Shown in pieces: positions 48,101-57,500 of a DNA stretch of 64,000 bases (position 1 is its first letter; every line of letters starts with the position of its first letter). The DNA is from Bugula neritina. Its lineage: Eukaryota; Bryozoa; Gymnolaemata; Cheilostomatida; Bugulidae. The translations under genes and the position numbers were made by a program. The notes under the pieces are model-generated. The model was not told the origin of the DNA. It did no database searches and saw only the letters and a program-made list of their open reading frames with translations. Where the stretch lies: assembly GCA_964035545.1 (NCBI GenBank), contig OZ037767.1, positions 1,988,680 through 2,052,679 of the forward strand, in the 5' to 3' direction.

Positions 48101-51018
48101 TATTATATGCATTGTCATTAGAGCGGAAGATTGCATTCTATCAACATCCTTTTGTTTGTATTAGATTTCCTGTTGTAGCTAATAGTGACCAAATGCTATT
48201 AGGATTAGTTAAAGCAAAACCCGCCTTAACTATGCCATATAAAGACTTTAAATATTTACAGTTAGTATTACAAATAATTTCATGTTAAAGATTTGACTTT
48301 CTCAATAAGATACAACAAGTTCACAATAGATTTTAAGTAAATGTTTACTCATTCACAGTATGTATAATGTAATAGGATATTAACAACATGAAATGTGTAA
48401 AGAATAGGGCATGAGCACTGTACAGTGCAACTAGTACATTTTTTTAGTATCATAGTTTAATATTATTGTGCATATTATATAAAATGTGGTCAATCTGTCA
48501 ACTTAAAAGTAAATTAAATACTTTTTAAACTTTTTTTGTGAATTATCAAAACAAATATATGCTTAAGTCATGGCCAAAGTAAAATAGTAAATAGGGGTAT
48601 CATTTTTTATTTACTACGTACAATGTGAATTTCGTACAAACTCAAATGACTCTATATGTCTATTATTCGCAATAATTATGTTAGAAAAGTATATAATGAA
48701 TTTTGAAAAAACTACTCTCTTATATAATGTTACTCTACACTGTAAAACGTTTTTAAAAGTCTTCTAAGTTTTACAACTTTATTGTGACATATAAAATATG
48801 CTACATGTATTACCCCTTAATGTGTAGTACATTGAATATATTACACGGTGTATATAATAATATATTATAATAGTTACACATATGTTATATTACATACTGC
48901 ATATATTTCCAGAGTGTAGAATACTCATGCAGATAGTAAATCAGAAACCCAAACAATGATAGAATTAGTTCATGTTTCAGTCAACAGGCTTGAATTTTGA
49001 AATTTAAAAAACTCAGACAGTGGGGGGGGGGGTTGAAGGAAAGATTTTTAACCATTGCAGTTTTGAGTACGATTTGTATTGTGTATGTATAACTGCATAA
49101 TTATATAAGAATAAAGAGTTGAACTTATTGACATTGTGTCTTCACTATTTAATAGCTACTTGTAGATTAGAATAAAGCCACGTATTGCCGGACACACACT
49201 ACAGTGCAATAGCTCATGATGCACTGCAGAGTAAAATAGCTATTACTGTAGCTATATCTGAGATGAACACATGCCATGAAGGAAGACGATCATGTTTGTA
49301 AAGTAGTTGATGGAGAACAGGAAAAAGTTAGGAACTTCTGACTTAAAGTGATAAATATTAAAAGAAATAGGAAAAAAATTCCCTACTAATAAGCAGTTAT
49401 ACTTGAATTTTGACGATAGGATCAATAAGCCAATGAAAAGGTGCAGCAGACAAACTCACAAGGCAAAGGTTGACTAGCCCTGTCGCTCGAAGGATGTTGT
49501 AGGCACTTCCTGTAGACATGGCCGACTCCTTGTATATGTCAGCGAGGCGTGTCAGGTAATATATGATGTTGTAGTCGTATGCTTCTTCGTCATCACTACA
49601 ACATGAGAGTACTGGTGTATGGTTCTATGCGCTAGACACGCACACACACGCCCACACACACGCCCACACACATGCCCACGCACATGCCCACACACGCACA
49701 CTATTTAATATAATGTAATCTTTGTCTCAAAACTTTATTGGCGTAAATTAATCTTATATTATATGATGAATTGTACCTACACGTCACTTGTCCACTATCA
49801 ATGATCTTTCAACTACCTTTCACTCACCTGCTGTCAACTATCACACTTGCATGACAGCTACCTTTCACTCACCTGCTGTCAACTATCACACTTGACAGCT
49901 ACCTTACACTCACCTGTCCTCAATGGCACTTTTCAGAGCTTCTCTAAAGTTCTTCACACAAATTCTTTCTTGATCTCCAAAGGTTGCATCTGGAATCCTA
50001 CTCAGCCTTCCTCTTGGATCTTTATCTAAAAATTTGTTTCAAAGGTTTATTAAAAATTCTATTAGAAGAATTCTTGTGAAAATTCAATGAATTAGCCCTA
50101 AGAAATATTAGGTAACCAGAGATCAAACTGTAAACTTGCCTGGGCTAGGTTGGGTCACAAACCCGTGACTTTGGCCATTTGACCTTGCTCTGGTGTTTCT
50201 AGGTCGGATATATTCTGACTGATGCCTCCGCGGTATTCTAGAAATTAGGTCATTGTTTCCTGTTTGCCTTGACCTCGTATAGAATAGATCTTTTGATTGG
50301 CTGGTGACAATTGGTGAACTACCTCCATCTGATCTACTTCTCCCAACTTGTGTTTTCTGGGTCAAGTGCCTTCTGGGATTCTAAAGAGGACCATTCTGGA
50401 ATTATTTCACTAAACTAGTCTACATATAGCTATAGCTGCTTGCAGAATTCAAACTTTAAAGCAAGGTAATAAACCATCGCTAATTAGCTCCTCACTAATA
50501 TACACAAGTAAACTAAAACAAATTATATATTTACAAAGTTCTGATGCTGTGGTCAATACAAAATGTTTGCATATTTCTGTTAATAACTGCAGTTATAAAA
50601 TGCCATCTAACAAACAAATGGATCTAAAAAAATGCTAAAGAAATTGGTTTGTATTTTTTCTATATATTTCTAAGTAGCTATAGGTTGCCTATTCTTATGC
50701 TTTATTCTTTCACATGATTATTTCAATTATGATCCTATCCCCATAATTTAGGTTGAAAAACTCTTATATATTTTTTTCTAGAATAAAATGGAAGGTAGAT
50801 ATTTTAAAGCTTACGAAAATAAATATTTATAACTACAATAATAATAATATATAGTTGAAACAAAATATGAGTGCAAGAATTATATGAAGCTGGTGTCTTC
50901 ATTTAGAAAAACACATTTTATCAGATGCTATACCATCAGCTGGTATAATAATTACTGGTCTAACCTTAACCTCTCTCCTAACATGGTGGTACTCAATATT
51001 GCCTTCTGGTGCCGACAT
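39111..51018 (-). CDS. Unrecognised 1003-aa protein with TPR-like C-terminus
   Basis: Eight exons in transcription order: 51018-50971, 50380-50140, 50025-49914, 49595-49460, 42876-42717, 41954-40149, 39914-39719, 39423-39111. All phases agree and the total, 3012 nt, is 1003 codons plus a stop. Seven are reading-frame-supported exons with strong sites; the first is a 48-nt exon starting MSAPEGNIEYHH. Residues 1-130 are basic and Ser/Arg-rich, likely disordered. About 134-235 is helical (YNIIYYLTRLADIY, LEDKLIEYEYTLLKRLLKL). The 1806-nt exon encodes a long mixed region with a disordered Lys/Pro-rich tail (about 610-760). Residues about 837-970 hold three helix pairs of tetratricopeptide type, including AALHSGKFEEACKYL and QAQMKRGNYSEALYYWN. 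I cannot name the family. A scaffold role is only inferred from the TPR-like end. Confidence 0.8.
42160..42700. repeat. 20-bp AT-rich minisatellite abutting an exon
   Basis: About 27 units of CTATAATATGGTATAGAATG and variants (GAATAC, AACATG), with a higher-order block including ACTACATAGCATG repeated three times. It ends only about 17 bp from the donor of the exon 42717-42876, inside the intron. Confidence 0.9.
43504..43508. repeat. Target-site duplication of the copia element, left copy
   Basis: TCCTT directly before the left LTR; the same five bases follow the right LTR at 48147-48151. A 5-bp duplication is typical of copia integrases. Confidence 0.9.
43509..43805 (-). repeat. copia 3' LTR
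   Basis: 297 bp with TGTTGA...TCAACA ends. On the coding (reverse) strand its first bases, TGTTGA, supply the last Cys codon and the stop codon of the gag-pol ORF. Confidence 0.95.
43800..47873 (-). CDS. copia gag-pol polyprotein
   Basis: Single ORF with no gag/pol frameshift. The first ATG is at 47873 (MASASSSTG), giving 1357 aa; the frame is open 16 codons further up with no ATG. Order: gag with the WETRFINYL-type copia gag domain; two CCHC zinc knuckles, CLSCGRANHSTKEC and CNFCYKNGHVESVC; aspartic protease with VDCGATCHI (DCG rather than the usual DSG); integrase with its HHCC zinc site and D,D,E residues in DICGPI, SDNGGEY and NGKAERTW; reverse transcriptase with MDVKGAYLNA and the catalytic WVDD; RNase H with GYADSDWAGD and SSCEAEYMAL. 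The protease-integrase-RT-RNase H order defines Ty1/copia. Every key residue I looked for is present, so it may be active. Forward-strand frames at 44401-46925 are shadows. Confidence 0.97.
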   Translation of the reverse strand: MASASSSTGYGPRSKLQFNGDSTAYKIWETRFINYLYTLDSGVHKAILPLSSDETEDTDFNKKNRRAYAELVQVLDEKSLQLIMNDAENNGRDALKILRDHYASTEKPRIMTLYEILTTITMTDTEDVTDYLIRAESAATGLRLAGETISDNLVIAMLLKGLPASYNSFVVVHTQSESKKTLKEFKAALHNHANTESIRATAHSTALAAKEDYKYKPQIHSQTRRNSQPANKQCLSCGRANHSTKECRSKSKLTCNFCYKNGHVESVCFQKKKTQSALQTSTHQHQMTNFSFTATLTHADTTTRKSPRQNLTRDKLLVDCGATCHIVNDKRHFTSYDPDFDPNKHYIQLADGHSSNTLAIARGVAEYTILDNKSTPHTVKLTNALLAPEFPASLFSVRAATDAGGTVTFTKDTANLTSHNTTFNFIREGNLFFLPTDAIQQSATTMTDLTLDHPITTEPQTANLTKTAKTENTYSTNSTFTVKTLHEWHLTLGHMNYDDILSLEKVTQGMKVTNTKQTINCQVCTENKITRQPKSEDITPKHATKPLERVHTDICGPIEPTSREGHRYVINFVDEYTSMLFVYTLRTKDEATTALKRLIADVAPIGKIREIHSDNGGEYVSATFQTILQNNGIKHSTTAPYTPYQNGKAERTWRSLLEMARCLISDSSLHKSYWPYAVRYAQYLRNRAYQRRTGATAYEMFTGRKPDMKHIHRFGLKCTFYIEGHKQKFDARGQHGTFLGINPLNQAYYVLNSRNNNILTTRNIRIHQDTDITDITPTDFEHTDEEHTTPIQTEKATDGEQTTPTIPADRPKRNAGPPKHLADYYTIATVDYAYAATQLIPSSYDEAINSENSDKWKAAMDNEVTTLNNNETWELTHLPDNRTETQGRWVYTLKQGKTAGELQYKARYVAKGFTQVHGIDYEQTFSPTTRFVSIRTLLQQAANEGLHLHQMDVKGAYLNAPIDKDIYVQQPPGYEQTDSNGTPLTCHLKKSLYGLKQSGRNWHSTLTDFLKEQGFTPNQSDQCVYTYHAENGDQIIILFWVDDIIIACNNLELIGTTKEMLNNKFKMDDRGEINWFLGIDFKRLKNGNLQISQERYAESILNRFKMNKCKPVATPAEKGLVLKKATDEEHNEFIKQQFPYRQAIGSLIYLMTGTRPDISWIVSKLSQYLDRPSPTHVAAVKRLLRYIQGTKQYTITYTPTDGKLVGYADSDWAGDVEDRRSTTGYVVTLGGAPICWKTKKQPTVALSSCEAEYMALADATKELLYLRTFCNSINMLQPDVTTLHCDNQGAISLTDDRPGQHSRTKHIDIRYHFIRQQSAIVYDYIRTDENKADILTKPLGAILHRNAVTQLQIEGAC
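43806..43814 (-). other. copia polypurine tract
   Basis: GAGGGGGCG on the coding strand, directly before the 3' LTR, where plus-strand DNA synthesis would be primed. It also encodes Glu-Gly-Ala of the polyprotein C-terminus. Confidence 0.8.
47836..47849 (-). other. copia primer-binding site for initiator tRNA-Met
   Basis: The coding strand reads GGTTATGGGCCCAG directly after the 5' LTR. This is the complement of CTGGGCCCATAACC, the anticodon stem-loop of eukaryotic initiator tRNA-Met as I know it, so the primer would be an internally cut half-tRNA, as in Drosophila copia. The same bases encode Gly-Tyr-Gly-Pro-Arg of gag. Confidence 0.85.
47850..48146 (-). repeat. copia 5' LTR
   Basis: 297 bp, by eye identical to the other LTR. 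It carries the gag ATG 24 bp before its inner end, so the first eight codons lie within the LTR. Confidence 0.95.
48147..48151. repeat. Target-site duplication of the copia element, right copy
   Basis: TCCTT, matching 43504-43508. Confidence 0.9.
49021..49033. repeat. Poly-G tract
   Basis: A run of about 11 G in AT-rich intron sequence. A similar C run occurs at 5490-5501. Confidence 0.8.
49632..49705. repeat. CA-rich microsatellite
   Basis: Interrupted (CA)n with a 10-bp super-period CCCACACACA / CCCACGCACA, just upstream (in gene order) of the exon 49460-49595. Confidence 0.9.
49815..49913 (-). repeat. Tandem repeat carrying copies of a splice donor
   Basis: Copies of CAGGTGAGTG(A/T)AAGGTAG on the reverse strand. 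The GTGAGT hexamers are at 49908-49913 (true donor of exon 49914-50025), 49867-49872 and 49822-49827, spaced 41 and 45 bp. The two inner copies share about 40 bp almost without change. Confidence 0.85.
50138..50139 (-). other. GC splice donor
   Basis: The intron after exon 50140-50380 begins CAG|GCAAGT. Only this site gives phase 1, which the next exon (50025, ATAAAGATCC) requires. GC donors with an otherwise perfect consensus are the common non-canonical class in animals. Confidence 0.8.
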
Positions 51019-52629
51019 GATGATCCTCTTCGTTAACTAGCGGCAACATAACCTTCCGCAGCCTCTCTATTCTTGTGTGATTGTATGAGTGCACGAGGTG
51101 TGGTTGCTTAGTGTCTCTATGCAAATATTTCTCTACACTCAACACACTTTATGACACACTAGCAAACTAGGTTATACGTAGTCTTTATACATAATACCTA
51201 GAAATTACCTAAATTATTGATATACATTTTAACAAGTATACGTATAGTTTCATAGACTGAAGGGTCACTAGTGTTTAAATTTATAATTTATGACAATGAA
51301 TGAGTGTTGATTTCTAAATAATTGGCCATATCGAAGGTGAAACTTCAATAAGTATTATTTACTTTTCATTATAACTATTTCAATGAAGTGTATGTAGCAA
51401 TCAATATCAGCCTAGTGACAAAAACCTATCTCATCTAACATAGCAGCACTCTTTAACATTTCTCTTTAAACATGATATATCACTGACGTGATCAATTATC
51501 TATAGTTAAACATATCTTATTGCTAATTCTAATGCTAAAAAAAACCCATGGCAGATGCTACTTGTAATGCTTCAAAATAGGCTGTCAGGGGTTACCATCA
51601 ATATGCAATATTCATCATAGAATATTTATTTGATAAATAAAAATATTTTATACTGTTTTGTGTATTAAACACCTTCATACTCATGCTTAAGTATTACACT
51701 ACATATGCCATTAGATTAAAACATTTTTGTTATTCATAATTCAAAAATGCGACTCAAAGCATAACCATTTTTCGAAAATTTGAGAAAATTCATTAGCTGC
51801 CAGACTGAGAAGACAAACCTGAAATTTATGTCCACCACTTAAATTGAAAATGTTTTTGCATTTTTCTAAAAGCTATGGCTTATTAGTGACATTACAAAAA
51901 TGAGAAGATAATTTCTAACGAAGAAAGTTCCTAAGTGCATTTTATGATTCACAAAACAAACTATATTAAAATTGCATAAGCTAGCAACTTTTGAGTTATT
52001 ATCCATTGGTTTGAGATGATAACTCTAATTTATTCTGAGTATTAAGTCTGCAGTAATTCATTGCGCAGAAAGTACGATGTCTAGGATAAACTTTTCAGCA
52101 TCTTAGCTGTTTTTTAATCAAGAATACAAAGGTGTAACATGTTATTTGGGACAATAAGTGATTTTAAAAGTAACTAAATTTTTTTAACAAATTTTTTGGT
52201 GACTCATATTTAATTCTATTATAACAGATGACTTTCTTATTCGGCAGTTATCAGTGAAATATTAATAATGAGCTGTTTTGTTATTTTCTTGTATAAGAAA
52301 ATGGTTTTTCTTTTAATTTTGGATAAAAGAATTGTAATTAGTTTGTAAGCCTATATGTGCACTTAGCACTTTTCCTCACTCTAAATAAAACTTACCACAT
52401 GATTGATAAATAAGAGGACTTTTTTTAAGAAGCCTAAAAATCTGGGAAGACAAATCCAAAAGTAGCTGATCACAATAAAACTATTAAAATGAATGAAACT
52501 ATAGAAGTAGATTTTGAATTTTGACAAATAGAAATGATTTTACGTATTGTGTTGCCCATATATATTTTAGTAGCACTTTCTAAAATTTGGTTCTCTGGAA
52601 GTCTTCATTCTTGTGAAAACCCCAAACCT

Positions 52630-52803
52630 CTCCCCCCCCCCTCACTGAAGGTTTCGACTGGGCTAAGAACTGCACAAAAGTAATGCATTAGCAATTATGA
52701 CTGGATGCTCTTTCTAACATCACCAATGGCTTTTACTGGGGGTTGAACCTATGACCTCGGGTTTACTAGGCAAACGCTCTGACCCCTAGACCACAGTTGC
52801 AGC
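52630..52803 (-). mobile_element. tRNA-derived SINE
   Basis: Read on the reverse strand, a tRNA-like head (52737-52802) has A box TGGTCTAGGGGTCAGAGCG, a loop CTAGTAA as in tRNA-Thr(AGT), and B box GGTTCAACCCC. The body follows with AAAGAGCATCCAGTCAT (about 52698-52713) and CCCAGTCGAAACC. The body motif resembles the GGGCATCCAG(C/T) central region of mollusc SINEs as I know it. The anticodon stem no longer pairs, so it is not a tRNA gene. Confidence 0.6.
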
Positions 52804-54395
52804 ATACACAGTTCATAATTTATGTTTTAACAAAAGACCTATTTCCTCGATATATATGTATAATAAAAATGTAGCAGTAGGAACTATTTGCTATCATTTA
52901 AGTAACATAAGTGAAATCATAAAAATGAAAAATTTTAAACAGCCCATATATAAAACATAAACTATCAAAAACAAAACTGCTATATATAATTTTAGTACTG
53001 CTAAAGATAATAATGACAATGATAATAATTAAGTATTATTGAGTATTATTGAGTTATTGAAAACTACACATTGAATTCTACCTCTAATAGAGGAGAAGAT
53101 AACTTCCATATGGTGACTATATGCTCCCATATCTGTCAACTAATCTTAGCAATTGTTACATAAAATGTGAAATATAGGAATAGCTGTTCATAGAAGTTAT
53201 TTTATTATCTTCGAGATCTGAGTTGTCTGTACATTTCTTCATATCAGTACAACATAAGCTATTTGGAAGAACTGAAAATGTTGCTTAAGAACTTTGATTA
53301 TGCAAGTCGCTAAATGAAAAAGGCTGAACTTGGCTGGTTATTGAATAAAATACAAAAAAAATAGAAGATTATAATTTTGTATTAGAATAATTTAATATTA
53401 AGAATGGAAGTAGTAAAAATATATATTTAAGATATAATAATTCATGCAGTGGCGAAGGTAATGGCATAAACAGGCCGTAGTGAGCTGTTATTGCCATTCA
53501 GCAGCAAATGCTCTTTACCATTTAAGCATTATTGATTTATTTCTTGCCACAAGAAATCTAAAAGCTCAGTCAATCTTGTTTGCTTGGGCTAACATGTCAA
53601 CTTCCTTTAGTGATTTTCTAAACGATTAAATAATAATCCCAACTTATCTCTTCACTTTCTCAAGTATACAACACGATATATTCAGGAAATGGTGTAGGGC
53701 TAAGCGTAATGTCGGCTGTTTGCTCGTTTGGGTCTAAGTTCTGGTCTACAAGTATTAGTTTCAAGCTTGAAGGAAGTTGACGATTATGTGCTGCATTAGC
53801 CGTGAATATCTTGAATGCTGTACAAACACTCGCTAAAGAATGGCCTTGGTCTGGCGTATTTGTTTTAGATTATTAAGTACTGTTTTAGTAGTTGGTATGT
53901 TTTAAAGATCAGAGATGCTTGTTTACATTGTTTTATAAAATCTCTTTAAGCATCAATAAAATTATAGAAAAAGTTGATAAAGTAATTTAAGACCCAACAG
54001 ATTGATTTGAGCATACAAAAAGATATCTGCTACTTAGTAGCAAATCAATAGAGATACTTTGATCCTCTTAACCTGCGATATACTTAACTTTGTATAGTCA
54101 TATGATGTATTCAACACATGATGGGCAGCGTTTGTTTTCATGTTCCATACGAGATGCTACGTCCGTGTGTACAGGTTATGTCTTATGTATAAACTAATAT
54201 ATAATGGCTGTAATATATGTCCATATAGCTGATAGCACACGTAGGGTATATGTGCATTCGTCAAATGTATGTAGATTACACCTACGATATTTACCTACAT
54301 TTAGAGTACATGCATGTGGTTAAATGAATGTATATAGCTACTTACCTCATGAAGATTGTATAAGGCTTAGGAACTTAAGACTATATATATTTGTG

Positions 54396-54396
<1 letters not shown>

Positions 54397-54448
<52 letters not shown>

Positions 54449-54511
54449 GGTCACCCGTACAGGACTATGACCGTATAGGTGTGAAATATATATATATATA
54501 TATATATATAT
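54397..54511. repeat. (TA)n microsatellite pair with a 40-bp core
   Basis: Two TA runs (about 54397-54446 and 54487-54511) surround a GC-richer core whose CGGTCA and TGACCG are inverted repeats. Confidence 0.9.
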
Positions 54512-57500
54512 GCATATATTACTACAAAAATCTATTTGTATAAATAATTATTTGCTGCTAGCAAAGAAGACCTAAAATTTAAATTAAAATTAAAAGAATA
54601 AATTTGAATAAATTCCAAACTTGAACACGTATAATAAACAGATATGTAACTTACAAATCAAATGCTAAAAATAAAATCCTTTGATAAAATTTTTATTTCA
54701 AGAGTCAACATGCGATTATTTAGAATTTAAACTATTACTAAATCTAAAGTAATTTAAATTGAATAAAATTATACAAACTAGGCTCGTCCCCTCACGGGTA
54801 ATAAACAACAATCATGCATTTGACATTCAGCATATGATGGTAAAACAGTAGTTGACAGAAGCTATACACGTTTTTGACACTGGGCTACAGGTGCTCTAGC
54901 AAGAAATCTTTCACCACCTAATTTAAATCTCCAGAGAGAAAAGATAATTAAGTAATAAGCAATCAGCGAATTCAGCTTCGAAGAAATGTCACAAGACATT
55001 GATTTGACTTTTACTGCTAGAAAAATCTCATAATTGCAATTCTGCTAAGTCAATCACCTTTTGGTGTTGTAATTGAAAGTTAGCTTTGGAAGATGAGGGA
55101 AAATGTCAAGTCTGATTCCCCCTAAGGTGCTCCCTATTCTTAGCAGTTTGATATTTTCTTTTTGCCACTCGCCTTAACTGAAGCATGCACCACAGCAGAC
55201 GGCTACTTTCCTAAACACGCTATTGTGATGTAACGGCGCAGCAGTTGGTAGCAGGTACTGGGCAAAGACTTCCCGCACTAGAAATGTACTTTAATGACAG
55301 TTGACACGCTAATCTGTGCAAATTCTGACTAAGAGCATGTATTTGATAAATTGAAATGTATCAAAAGCAGTGCATATTTTGTGTTGTGGTTCAAGAAATT
55401 GGTAGCAAAGGTGACAAAAAGTAATTATACATTTATATTGTTGCTCAAATTAAATTGATGACTAAGTTTAACTACTAAACCCTGGAAGTTTTGACCGAGT
55501 TGATCATCTGCCTGTTTAATGGCTATTACTCAAGGTGGTTCTATAACATTGCATACATTAAATTGCAATTTTTAGGTTAATTTTGTCTAAAACATATCAA
55601 TTATTTTGAATTAAGTTATGATTTAGTACCTCTTTTATGTATTGAATATTTTAAGAAACAGGTAACACGTTAATAGATGATGCTTACTCGAATCGAAGGG
55701 AAGTGACAATTTATATAAACTTAAACTGATTTAATTTCATACCTTTTGATCAAAAGGTTTTTACAAATGAGTTTCTTCTGCCAACATTAATTATTGTTTC
55801 CCACTCCAGACGGTGAATAAATTAATATTAAACTTCATTGTCTAAACGAAATCAAATAACTTTGAGCATTTTTATGCATTTACATAATTTCAAATGACTC
55901 CTAGCTTTTGCCTAGACAATGGCACTTCTTAGTAGTTCCTACAAGCATTACGTGAGAGCTGAATACAAGGGCAGAATACAGGGGGGTACTTGAGTGCACA
56001 TCCTTTTGCTTAGAGAAATTCTGCATATGACCTTAAACAAGGCTAGGGTTTAAAAAGACCCAAAAATTCAACTCTAAAAAGCTGGTGTATTGACCAGTTT
56101 TTTGCAATTTTTACAAAGTGTATATCGCTATGTCACTTATAATGCAAGTTACACTTTTAAAATTAAATATAGAAAAACTTTAAAGGCAGTTGTTAGAACT
56201 TTCGTTGGTGCACTAGCTGTAACCGTAATAATTATGTAACTTTGACAACCAAAAGCAATCACAATACGACTTTCAAGCTAACTAATTTTGGTACCAAGTA
56301 ACATAATATTGTCATTTAAAAGTAGAAATTCTTCTTTGTTGAATTGCAAAACTTTTATAAGAGATCTTCAAAATCTTTTATGCATCTTTTCGATAAATCG
56401 CCCAGAGCATTGAATTAGTAACTAATATGTCATGTGGTATAAAGAATAATCAGTGTAGAATGCATTAGCAGTCAATAACGCTGGTGCAATTTTTTATTGG
56501 CTAAACCTTTGGGAATATTGACTACAGAATAAGTAGATTGAATAAAACCAGGCTCAATGGTCTACATGACAATTATCATAATAAACTTGTACAGAGCATG
56601 TCTGTAAGAACAAGGTCAACTTAGCGTTTCCATAAAATATTAATCTAATCAGAGAAAGAAAGAGGCGTGAAGGCCTGCAGTTTCTTTTCCCACAGCACAG
56701 AATTCATAATTAGCCAAATTCATCTCAAAAGCAGTAAAGATAATTGTCCAAACGAATGTGTTGTGATTTCTTTTCTTTTAAAAATCTCGTAACCTGGTAT
56801 TTAAGTGCAGTGATCAATAATAACACTGGTAGGTGCTCCAAAACACCTAAATAATAAATGACGGGCTGGGCACATGAGAGTGCCTTAGGTAGCGCAGTGT
56901 TGACAAAGATGCTTTCTTTAGTTTTTTTGTTGTAACAGAGTCTACTAGTTTTATGGAAACTTAAATAAACTATTACTTGCAAAATAATTTATGTCTTCCT
57001 CACTAGAATTAGGCTAAAAACTTTATAGGTTAGTTGCTTTTTTGCTGATATCATAGTGGTAACAGCATTTTATAGTGTAGGATGAAACAAAACTTGATTT
57101 ATCTTTTTCCTGTCCACTCGACTAAGACATGGGGAGCTCGAGAGTTGCATCATTTTTAAATCAAGGTAATATGTTTGACAAAAGAAAAGTGACTTAAGTG
57201 AAATTGAAAGTTAATGAATTTTTACCCACCAGTGAATTAGCTTCATTACATGTTAGAATCTTATAAGTTTTGTTTACAAATAGAGATACGTTCAAAAACC
57301 ATATTATTTTATAAGAAAATTATGTTTACTACCGGCAAAAATATAAGCTCAATTTTCATGTATATGTTGCAAGGGTGGGTGATGACCCACTTCCTAACGT
57401 TGAAAGTATAGGAGTTCTAAGGAAACCTTACTACTCATTATAGCTGCCTTCAGTCTACTTATAGGAACTCAGCAGACTGGAAAAAGCTGATTGACAGTTG

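Larger units (their letters stand above)
43509..48146 (-). mobile_element. Complete Ty1/copia LTR retrotransposon
   Basis: 4638 bp: two 297-bp LTRs that I find identical, a 4044-bp internal region, and a TCCTT target duplication. It lies in the fourth intron of the 1003-aa gene in the same orientation as that gene. Identical LTRs and an uninterrupted ORF show a recent insertion. The internal region is exactly 1348 codons and entirely coding. Confidence 0.97.

Noticed and set aside
39111-51018. Naming the TPR-like gene TTC6 because TTC6 adjoins FOXA1 in human
   Set aside because: TTC6 is built from many TPR units; this protein has only about three at its end and a long unrelated centre. STN1 also lies between it and FoxA.
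52737-52802. Functional tRNA-Thr gene
   Set aside because: The anticodon stem has several mismatches and there is no acceptor stem; a SINE head fits better.
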